A DNA stretch of 60,883 nt, from the NCBI GenBank assembly GCA_003152015.1, contig PLZF01000066.1, forward strand, positions 1 through 60,883, read 5' to 3'. Every line of letters starts with the position of its first letter. The stretch's first letter is position 1. This DNA is from Acidimicrobiaceae bacterium (GTDB lineage: Bacteria; Actinomycetota; Acidimicrobiia; Acidimicrobiales; RAAP-2). The notes under the pieces were generated by a model that saw nothing but the letters and a program-made list of their open reading frames with translations, did no database searches and was not told the origin of the DNA. Both the position numbers and the translations under genes were made by a program. This document shows, piece after piece, positions 54,863-60,883 of this stretch.

Positions 54863-55011
54863 ATCCGGGGTTCGACTGTCCCAGACCGGGTCAACGGCGT
54901 TGCCTCCGACGGAATTGCGATTTCAAAAAGCGCTGACCGTCTCGACGGTGTCCGCTTTCATCCCCGACCGCGCCATCCTCGTTGGGTTGCCCCCTATGGG
55001 AAACTGACCCC

Positions 55012-55419
55012 GTGCGCACCCTTCTCAATGTGCTTTGGCTCGTGTTGTCAGGGTTCTGGCTTGCTCTGGGCTACGCAGTGGCCGGCATCATCATGTGCTT
55101 ACTCATCATCACAATTCCCTTTGGCATCGCGTCGTTCCGCCTCGCCGCTTACGTATTGTGGCCTTTTGGCAGGACGGTGGTCCGGCGACCCGACGCCGGT
55201 GCTGCGTCCACGGTCGGGAATGTTCTCTGGTTCCTGCTCGTCGGATTGTGGATGGCTATCGCTCACCTGATTCTCGGATTCCTTCTCTGCTTGACCATCG
55301 TCGGAATCCCGCTCGGACTCGGGAACTTCAAGCTGGCCGCAGTGGCCGTCGCACCGCTCGGCAAGGAGATTGTCCCGACGAGCGACCCTCGCGCCTTGCT
55401 AGGAACGGTCTCGTTCTGA
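55012..55419 (+). CDS. YccF-domain inner-membrane protein
   Basis: A 135-residue protein containing two copies of the YccF domain, each with helices ending in a polar turn: LNVLWLVLSGFWLALGYAVAGIIMCLLIITIPFGIASFRLA and VLWFLLVGLWMAIAHLILGFLLCLTIVGIPLGLGNFKLA. The polar PFG and PLG boxes are typical. GTG 55012 starts just before the first helix. Function of the family is unknown; it is often a small membrane protein near transporters. Confidence 0.82.
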   Translation: MRTLLNVLWLVLSGFWLALGYAVAGIIMCLLIITIPFGIASFRLAAYVLWPFGRTVVRRPDAGAASTVGNVLWFLLVGLWMAIAHLILGFLLCLTIVGIPLGLGNFKLAAVAVAPLGKEIVPTSDPRALLGTVSF

Positions 55420-55565
55420 TCGCCTCGAAGCTGGGCCCGTCACGCTTTGCGCATACTCGAACATCGCCGCCGGGGTATCCGTCACCGGGTAGGCGGCGTC
55501 CCGACCGTCCGTACGGCATCATTCTGGCAATGCCACGTCCTGTCCGTTGCCCTGCATGCGGAGCC

Positions 55566-55811
55566 TCAGGTACGCCACTTGGTGGTTGGGTCGCTCTGGA
55601 GTTCATCCACGAGCAGCAGGCACGCTTCGTCCTCGTTCACATACAGGCGCTCCCAGGTGATCTTTCCTCTCTCCCCTGAGTAGTAGCCGTACCAAGTGTG
55701 TCCCCTTTGTTCAATCGAGTAGCGATTGTCAGGGAGACCACCATCGAGCGGATATGCGTCTGGGCGCACGCCGGCTTCATCCAGCAGTTGACGCATGGAG
55801 GCCAGATTCAC
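55566..55811 (-). CDS. Small immunity-type hypothetical protein
   Basis: An 81-residue protein, MNLASMRQLLDEAGVRPDAYPLDGG and WYGYYSGERGKITWERLYVNEDEACLLLVDEL. The tail, tryptophan/tyrosine-rich with an EDEAC segment, resembles small cognate immunity proteins that accompany secreted toxins in actinobacteria. No toxin gene was found near it, so it could be an orphan. ATG 55811 or ATG 55796 are both possible. Confidence 0.5.
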   Translation of the reverse strand: MNLASMRQLLDEAGVRPDAYPLDGGLPDNRYSIEQRGHTWYGYYSGERGKITWERLYVNEDEACLLLVDELQSDPTTKWRT

Positions 55812-56006
55812 CGGAGACGGTCCGAGTTAGCCCACGTGACGAGATCTGAAGCGCTCATTCCATCGGCTTTGCATCCGCCGAGTGGTTCGGCCCGGGAATA
55901 TTGCGCCGACGGTTACCAGGGGTGCCCCAACAACGCGGCCTCGAGCTCGGTGCTGTCCTGCCCGCGAACGCCGGCTCGGGTCCAGAGTTCCGCTGTCCGG
56001 CTCGGC
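55812..56006. other. Short interval before the DegV repeat unit
   Basis: No gene or RNA recognised. The next recognisable element is the first copy of the 45-bp repeat at 56007. Confidence 0.4.
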
Positions 56007-56051
56007 GAGCGCTTGCTACCGCGCCCCCTGTGATTGCGGTGAGATAAACTC
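56007..56051 (+). repeat. Repeat copy 1 (direct)
   Basis: Contains CCCCCTGTGATTGCGGTGAG followed by ATAAACTC (core 56024-56051). It aligns over about 45 bases with the copy at 57219-57263 in the same orientation, and over 28 bases (22 identities) with the inverted copy at 56099-56126. Confidence 0.7.
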
Positions 56052-56098
56052 GCTGGGCTGCGGCCCTCTGACCTGCGGTGATGCTCATGCCTCGGTTT

Positions 56099-56143
56099 GA
56101 GTTCTTCACACTGAAATTACAGGGGGGTTACCGCGAGCGTGGC
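56099..56143 (-). repeat. Repeat copy 2 (inverted)
   Basis: The reverse strand reads CCCCCTGTAATTTCAGTGTG then AAGAACTC. It faces copy 1 across 47 bases, forming an imperfect inverted pair, and is inverted relative to copy 3 beyond the DegV gene. Confidence 0.65.
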
Positions 56144-56249
56144 ATCGCGGCACATAGGCGCTCGAGCGCTCTTTCGCGGTGTCGGAATCGTGAAATCCGG
56201 GCCCATTTGGGGTGCCGGAGTGGGTGGCGACTACGAGGAGAATGCTCTC

Positions 56250-57092
56250 ATGCCCGGTGTCTACATAGTGAGCGACAGCTCGTGTGATCTCGCACAAGAT
56301 GAGATAGACCTGCTCAACATAGAGATCGTGCCTCTGAGCATCCGGTTTGGGAGCGAAGAGTTCACCGACCGTCGGGACCTGAGCGTCGAAGACTTCTACA
56401 ACAGAATGGCGAACTCCGACGTTCTCCCCCAAACAGCTTGCCCGTCGCCCGGTGCATTCGAACGGGCGTTACTCAACGCGGATGACAATGGTGCTGATGC
56501 AGTGGTCTGTCTCAACATCTCAAGCGCGTTGTCAAACACGTTGCAGTCAGCCCAAACCGCGGCCGCAGCGTGTGAGGGACGACTTCCGATACACGTGATC
56601 GACAGCAGGTCTGTGTCGAGCGGACTCGGCACCCTCGTACTTGAAGCCGCCAAGGCGGCCGGTAGTGGCGCCGGTGTCGACTCCGTGCTGCGCCGAGTCG
56701 ACGACCTCATCCCTCGGACGCACGTGTTCGCTGCCCTGAACACGCTCGAGAACTTGAAGAAGGGTGGGCGTATTGGGGGGGCCAAGGCGATGGTGGGGTC
56801 GATGCTGTCGATCAAGCCACTGATCGACATTAGCGGTGGTGTGGTCCAGGAGGCCGGCAAGGCTCGTACCCGCAAGAGGGCTATGCAAATGCTCTACGAA
56901 CGCATGATTGGCGCTGGGGCGATCGAGCATGTGGCGGTGATGCACGGTGGGGCACCCGACATCGACGAGTTCTTCGACCTCATCGCTCCCCACTTTCCCC
57001 GAAAGGCGCTTCGGGTTGGGAAACTAGGCGCCGTCATCGGCGCTCACGGCGGTCCCCAGATCATTGGCGTCAGCTGGATCGACGCCGCATAG
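56250..57092 (+). CDS. DegV-family fatty-acid-binding protein
   Basis: A 280-residue protein. DegV proteins bind fatty acids and in Gram-positive bacteria supply the FakB role with a kinase FakA. Visible motifs: YIVSDSSCDLAQDE at the start, LSIRFGSEEFTDRRDLS, TACPSPGAFERALL, VCLNISSALSNTLQSAQTAA, HVIDSRSVSSGLGTLVLEAA, and KKGGRIGGAKAMVGSMLSIKPLI. ATG 56250 is chosen with the GAGGAG ribosome-binding site 8-11 nt upstream; the frame is open further back without family similarity. It is flanked by repeat copies at 56007-56143 and 57219-57263. A FakA gene is not in the window. Confidence 0.88.
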   Translation: MPGVYIVSDSSCDLAQDEIDLLNIEIVPLSIRFGSEEFTDRRDLSVEDFYNRMANSDVLPQTACPSPGAFERALLNADDNGADAVVCLNISSALSNTLQSAQTAAAACEGRLPIHVIDSRSVSSGLGTLVLEAAKAAGSGAGVDSVLRRVDDLIPRTHVFAALNTLENLKKGGRIGGAKAMVGSMLSIKPLIDISGGVVQEAGKARTRKRAMQMLYERMIGAGAIEHVAVMHGGAPDIDEFFDLIAPHFPRKALRVGKLGAVIGAHGGPQIIGVSWIDAA

Positions 57093-57218
57093 GGGGAACA
57101 CCGTGACGGGATCTAGAGTCGCTTGACCGCAGACTTCGTCGTTCCCGACCCACGACTGCCAAAGTATGACCCCAAACGCTGCCGGCATCGGGTCGCGCTA
57201 TCCGCGGCCCAAACCCAG

Positions 57219-57263
57219 GAGTGTTTGCTGTCGCCCCCCCTGTGATCTTGGTGTGAATAACTG
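57219..57263 (+). repeat. Repeat copy 3 (direct)
   Basis: Reads GAGTGTTTGCTGTCGCCCCC then CCTGTGATCTTGGTGTGAAT, ending AACTGACAC. It matches copy 1 in order and orientation across about 45 bases. Copies 2 and 3 are inverted relative to each other and bracket the DegV gene. Confidence 0.7.
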
Positions 57264-57351
57264 ACACAGTCCGTCTTCACAACTGACCGTGAGTCGCCAC
57301 TGGTGGGCAGTGTGCCTGGGTATGACCGGACCCCAATGAATGGTCAGCCCG

Positions 57352-57505
57352 CTATACGAGTTGTTTTTGGTTTCTGATGGTCCATTCCTCGGCGAACTCG
57401 ACCGGAGTCAAGTGCTGCGAAGTGAACTGTATGGCCGGTTCAAGTTGTAGTCGATCCGCCAGTCCTCGGTGAACACTTGGGCTTCGAGCAAAGAGTCAAA
57501 CTGCA
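57352..57505 (-). pseudogene. C-terminal remnant of an IS3-type transposase
   Basis: The minus strand reads FDSLLEAQVFTEDWRIDYNL then NRPYSSLRS, the usual C-terminal segment of IS3-family OrfB. After a shift the next frame reads HLTPVEFAEEWTIRNQKQLV and stops at 57352, matching the LTPxEFAxxW tail of that family. The DDE domain and both ends are missing. Confidence 0.8.
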
Positions 57506-57761
57506 TTCCGTTGAGGTGACCCGTCGCTGGCTCAAGGCGCTCCGGCGCCGCAGCCAGCGTCATCGCTTGAACTGGGAGCGCATGGTACGCCTCGCTCAAC
57601 GATGGCTTCCACCTGCAGATATCCAGCACCCCTACCACCCTGAAGCACGCTTCTACGCTCGCACCTGAGGAAGGAGCCCAGTGCGGGAATTCCGCACGCT
57701 GGGATCTGTGCGGGGGGGCTGGCCGTAACCGGACTCGTCCGGCGAAGGCCAGTCCCTACCG

Positions 57762-57943
57762 CGACCGAGGCCTTCTACCGCTCCGAGTTGAGCTTCCTGC
57801 AAAGGCGCCTCAACGAACATCTCGTTCGCTGGGCGATGCGCAAGTTCAAACGATTGAAGGACAAGTGGGTGAGGGCCTGGGCGTGGCTCAACGCCATAAT
57901 CCAGCGGGAACCTCGCCTGTTCGCCCATTGGGGTTTGTTCTGA
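57762..57943 (+). pseudogene. C-terminal tail of a group II intron maturase/reverse transcriptase
   Basis: The frame reads FYRSELSFLQRRLNEHLVRW then AMRKFKRLKDKWVRAWAWLN and REPRLFAHWGLF before a stop at 57941, the typical YLVRWARRKYKRL...LFAHW end of LtrA-type maturases. The reverse-transcriptase domain is absent. It ends 22 nt before a domain V sequence, in the normal order. An upstream hairpin-rich stretch (57680-57760; GTGCGG...CCGCAC and CTGGCC...GGCCAG) may be another piece of intron RNA. Confidence 0.75.
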
Positions 57944-57964
57944 TCACCGGAGACCGACCTGTAG

Positions 57965-58032
57965 GAGCCGGATGACGGGAGACTGTCAAGTCCGGTACTG
58001 GGGACCGGGGGGTGCGATTCCCCCCGGCTACT
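57965..58032 (+). ncRNA. Group II intron domain V and VI (3' end remnant)
   Basis: Bases 57965-57998 form a 34-nt domain V: GAGCC at the start, an inner stem GACGG / CTGTC capped by GAGA, an AA bulge, and GTCCGGTAC closing. The only visible departure from a canonical lower stem is A-A where A-U is usual. Domain VI follows as CCGGGGGG...TCCCCCCGG, ending in CTAC near 58032, a usual group II 3' splice-type end. The rest of the intron RNA is not preserved upstream. Confidence 0.7.
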
Positions 58033-58456
58033 CGACTGAGCAACCTCGGGATGCAACCGGTGGCCGCAGAGGATGGCTCGGTGGCCGGTCCGTGCCCTCG
58101 GAATCAATGCCCGATCCTGGATGGCATTGCTCGCGATCGAGGCCTACCCCACTGCAACACTTCGGTGCGACCCCTGGCACTCCTCCTGGCGCCGGTTCGG
58201 TGTCGTTCAAACGATGAACACCAAGCAACTCGATTGATCGACGGACCAGACGGTAGATGAAAGGGCGCGCCACAACCGGAGAGGCTTGCCGAGGGATTCT
58301 GCCTGCTCGATCTGGCATTTGAGCTTTGCACCCCAACACCTTCAGCTTGAGCACTTCGGCCCTACCGGCAACAGGCGCCCACCGTTCATGCTGGCACTGC
58401 GATGTCACCCGGTGTGCGGCCGGCAGTGATAGCGGCGGCATAGCAGTGGAAGGAAC
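58033..58456. other. Gene-free interval before the site-2 protease
   Basis: About 420 bases with no recognisable gene, transposon end or RNA. It directly follows the group II intron end and may be the intron's former 3' exon or unrelated DNA. Confidence 0.4.
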
Positions 58457-59608
58457 ATGAACCAGAACATTCGGCTCGGCAGAATCTTCGGTATCCCGGT
58501 CGGCGTCAATTGGAGCGTCCTGGTCATCTTCTTCCTCTTGACCTGGGAGTTGGCTGAACTGGTCCTACCCGGCGACCATCCCCATGACGCCGCGGCGATC
58601 TACTGGGTCGTCGGGATCGTCACCACGGTCCTGTTCTTCGCGTCCCTGCTTGCCCATGAGGTGTCCCACGCCGTGGTGGCCAAGCGAAACGGGATCGGGG
58701 TCCGGCGCATTACCCTCTGGCTGTTCGGCGGGGTATCCGAGCTCGAGAGCGACGCTCTGACGCCCGGGGCCGACTTCCGCATCGCCGTGGTCGGGCCCGT
58801 CACCAGCTTCGTACTTGCCGGCGTCTACGGCGCGCTCGTGCTCCTCCTCCACCAATTTGGCGGTGGTGAGGGGGTACTGGTCTCCGCCCTTGGGTGGCTG
58901 GCGTGGATCAACCTCCTCCTCGGCGGGTTCAACCTGATGCCTGCTGCACCGCTGGACGGTGGTCGGGTACTCCGCGCCGCCCTGTGGCGGCGCAGCGGCG
59001 ACCGAGTCCGTGCCGCCACCTCGGCGGCGCACGCTGGCGAGGTGTTCGCCTACATCCTGGTGGTCCTGGGGATCCTGGAGTTCCTCACGGTGGGACTCAT
59101 CGGCCTGTGGTTCGTCTTCCTGGGGTGGTTCCTCCTGTCGGCGGCCCGCGCTGAGGAGAACGCCGTCGTCATGCGGTCCTCGCTGGCCGACGTCCACGTC
59201 CGCGACATCATGACCCAGGACCCGACCACGTTCGCCTCGACGACCACGCTCGCTGACCTGGTCGACAACCAGCTTCACCGCTACCGGTTCAGCTCCTACC
59301 CGCTGGTCGGGCCGGACGGGCAGCTCAAGGGCCTGACCACCATGGGCAGGATCCGCCACGTCCCCGCCAATCTCCGCCAGACGACCCGGTTGATCGACAC
59401 TGCCTGCCCGCTGTCCGATGTCCCCGTGGGGGCGCCCAGTGAGCCGATCCCCGACCTCCTCCAGCGCATGCAGGCGTCACCCGATGGCAGGGCGTTCGTC
59501 GTCGATGACACCGGCCGTCTCGTGGGCATCGTGTCGCCGAGCGACATTGCCCGGTTCGTGCAGCTCTCCATGCTGCGGTCCCAGGGACGTACGGCCCGGA
59601 GGAACTGA
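58457..59608 (+). CDS. Site-2 protease family protein with CBS domains
   Basis: A 383-residue M50 zinc metalloprotease. Helix 3 carries the active-site LLAHEVSHAVVAKRNG (HExxH), and NLMPAAPLDGGRVLRAALW gives the third metal ligand in the NPxDGG motif. At the C-terminus two CBS domains are visible (HVRDIMTQDPTTF; SSYPLVGPDGQLKGLTTMGRI; RAFVVDDTGRLVGIVSPSDIARF), which usually bind adenine nucleotides and gate the protease. It cuts membrane proteins such as anti-sigma factors; the substrate is unknown. It is intact, unlike its neighbours. Confidence 0.9.
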   Translation: MNQNIRLGRIFGIPVGVNWSVLVIFFLLTWELAELVLPGDHPHDAAAIYWVVGIVTTVLFFASLLAHEVSHAVVAKRNGIGVRRITLWLFGGVSELESDALTPGADFRIAVVGPVTSFVLAGVYGALVLLLHQFGGGEGVLVSALGWLAWINLLLGGFNLMPAAPLDGGRVLRAALWRRSGDRVRAATSAAHAGEVFAYILVVLGILEFLTVGLIGLWFVFLGWFLLSAARAEENAVVMRSSLADVHVRDIMTQDPTTFASTTTLADLVDNQLHRYRFSSYPLVGPDGQLKGLTTMGRIRHVPANLRQTTRLIDTACPLSDVPVGAPSEPIPDLLQRMQASPDGRAFVVDDTGRLVGIVSPSDIARFVQLSMLRSQGRTARRN

Positions 59609-59866
59609 CCCGACCGGAAGCGTGGGCTGCTAAGGCCCTAACTCCCGTCATTCCAGAGCCCACGGCTCATTCACGCGAAAACGTCCGTCCCACGAACTAA
59701 CGGGGATCGGGTGCTCCACTCAACTTCCAACTGCTGCGAGGGCCGATATGAGCGGAGAAACTGATCCGGCAGGGCTTTTAGATCCCTTGTCCTTGCAACG
59801 CTCCCTCTTCGATCACCGACATGCCACCTCCTACCCTGTGAGTGCCGAGAAACCCGTCCGAGCAGC

Positions 59867-60410
59867 TCACGCGACGAGTCGATATTCGTGAACAAGACCG
59901 CCGATCTTGTCGCGCCGTCGCAACTGGACTGGATCCGGATCGCCGATGCGCAGCGGCTTCTTCTCTGCTGCGAGCAGGCCCGTTGTCCAAGGGAGCGAGA
60001 AGGACGATGTTCGTTGTAGTGATCGAAGAATTAGCTGAGGACCGTTTCGAGCTGACGGCGATGGAACACCAACATCCGGCTGAGGCACTCCCGGCGGACG
60101 ATCCCGATGAACCGATCGGCGGACGCGTTCGCACGAGGAGACCGGATCGGCGTGGCGATGTTCCGGATGCCCTCAGGGGCGAACACCTCGTCGAAGCTGG
60201 CGGTGAACTTGGCATCTCGGTCCCGGATCAAGAACTTCGCCTGGCGACCCTGCTCGGCCAGGTCGAAGCTCAGATTAAGAGCCTGTTGGGTGACCCACTC
60301 CACCACCGGGTTGGTGGCGGTGCCGACAACGCCCGAAGGCTGGGCGCTCGAGAACCTCGATTTGGCAGGCGTCAACCGTGTCCGGATAGGTCACGCCGAA
60401 CGATTGACCC
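59867..60410 (-). pseudogene. Integrase-core transposase, stop codon and frameshift
   Basis: The best-preserved part, on the minus strand, is VVEWVTQQALNLSFDLAEQG then RQAKFLIRDRDAKFTASFDE and SPRANASADRFIGIVRRECL, a DDE integrase core (rve) of the type found in IS481/IS3-like transposases. A stop (TAA) follows LETVLS, after which the same frame continues FFDHYNEHRPSRSLGQR. The C-terminal end RRRDKIGGLVHEYRLVA is in another frame and stops at 59867. The N-terminal part beyond 60375 is degraded. No inverted repeats were found. Confidence 0.8.
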
Positions 60411-60485
60411 CTACTGGAGCGGGCTCAAGGGATTGTGGCCGTGACGGCACTGGTGACCAACAGCATCCCCAGACTTCCTGGCCCG

Positions 60486-60883
60486 TTAGCCGGTCTGGAG
60501 ATGCGTCGGAGTGGTGCCGTTGGCCAGGAGCAGATCGAAGCCGTCGGGAATGGAGATCAGCCCCGGTGCCGTGCCCGCCTTGTCGGTCAGGCCGTACTGC
60601 CACACGATCGAGTTGATGGCCGGGTCGATGGCGACGAGGCGATCCCGATAGTCGTCATTGACGAGGATGAGCCCGTTGGGGAGCCGCTCGGCCAGTGACG
60701 GCTTCTTCAGCATGCTGTCGCCTGCCGTGACATCGTATGACCAGGAGATCTTCCCCTCGCGGTCGAACTCGAGGACCCGTCCCTCTGCCGGCGGGTCGTA
60801 GTCGGTCATCAGGTACAGGTCGGGTCCCAGTTGTTGGGGGTCCGACGGGTAGTTCACAGTCGGGAATTGAACGCTCCACACCG
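60486..60883 (-). CDS. Beta-propeller protein, C-terminal part only (runs off the window)
   Basis: Only the last ~132 residues are visible; the start lies beyond the right edge. The repeats LYLMTDYDPPAEGRVLEFDREGKISWSY and LPNGLILVNDDYRDRLVAIDPAINSIVWQYG follow a PQQ-like or arylsulfotransferase-type beta-propeller pattern. The gene stops at 60486. Whether it carries a signal peptide, as such proteins often do, cannot be seen here. Confidence 0.65.
   Translation of the reverse strand, partial: VWSVQFPTVNYPSDPQQLGPDLYLMTDYDPPAEGRVLEFDREGKISWSYDVTAGDSMLKKPSLAERLPNGLILVNDDYRDRLVAIDPAINSIVWQYGLTDKAGTAPGLISIPDGFDLLLANGTTPTHLQTG

Noticed and set aside
55566..55811. Toxin-antitoxin pair around the 81-residue protein
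   Set aside because: No partner ORF with toxin features was found within 1 kb, so only the single small protein is reported.
57653..57928. A 91-codon minus-strand frame across the maturase tail
   Set aside because: It is antisense to the clear maturase C-terminus and lacks motifs.

Overview
The window is high-GC DNA with many GTG starts and ATGA/GTGA stop-start overlaps. It is most consistent with an actinobacterium, and I would guess the class Acidimicrobiia. The main support is the actinobacterial ctaE-qcrC-qcrA-qcrB order with a diheme QcrC, mycobacterial-type sterol genes (FadA5- and EchA19-like), a heme operon with hemE-hemH-hemY in tandem, and a single-subunit HelD. The class-level placement is inference from gene content only.

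Layout, left to right. 92-3818: branched-chain amino-acid genes leuB-ilvE-cimA. 3876-6027: a small conserved protein, an acyl-CoA dehydrogenase, and the decayed tail of a second one. 5996-13808: a cell-surface locus with a secreted/anchored protein, a SAM methyltransferase, a YfhO-type membrane protein, a GT2-methyltransferase fusion, and a frameshifted PIG-V-type mannosyltransferase. 13852-17924: a sterol/lipid beta-oxidation block (FadA5-like thiolase, EchA19-like hydratase, hotdog thioesterase, SDR) with two palindromes that match or nearly match the KstR operator. 17943-21170: a large MprF-like membrane protein with a degenerate phosphoesterase-like head. 21259-21881: a small ORF and a HAD phosphatase. 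27590-21894 (minus strand): a Cdd1-type HhH gene, hemE, hemH, hemY and lnt, nearly all overlapping by 4 nt. 27718-30123: helD, divergent from that operon.

30229-39222 carries the respiratory chain. The bc1 genes and ctaE are on the plus strand and ctaC-ctaD-ctaF on the minus strand. Between them lies a decayed ECF sigma factor with its overlapping two-domain VOC protein, both carrying disruptive mutations. 39315-44667 holds a metallo-beta-lactamase-fold hydrolase, a membrane protein, tatA, a CopD-like protein, an enoyl-CoA hydratase and a thiolase-like protein. 44818-50495 holds a GH1 glycosidase and a very large gene in which both permeases and both ATPases of a LIV-type ABC importer are fused in one polypeptide.

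From about 50.5 kb to the end the DNA is a low-density, scrambled accessory region. It contains a truncated acyl-CoA ligase, an SDR, a frameshifted HEPN-type gene, YccF and other small membrane proteins, a DegV gene bracketed by copies of a 45-bp repeat, an IS3-type transposase tail, the 3' end of a group II intron (maturase tail plus domain V/VI), a site-2 protease with CBS domains, a broken integrase-type transposase and a beta-propeller gene that runs off the edge. I found no tRNA, rRNA or CRISPR array. The most notable items are the four-in-one LIV transporter, the sterol block with KstR-like operators, the MprF-like fusion, an Lnt with Ser in place of the catalytic Cys, and the repeat-bracketed DegV unit.
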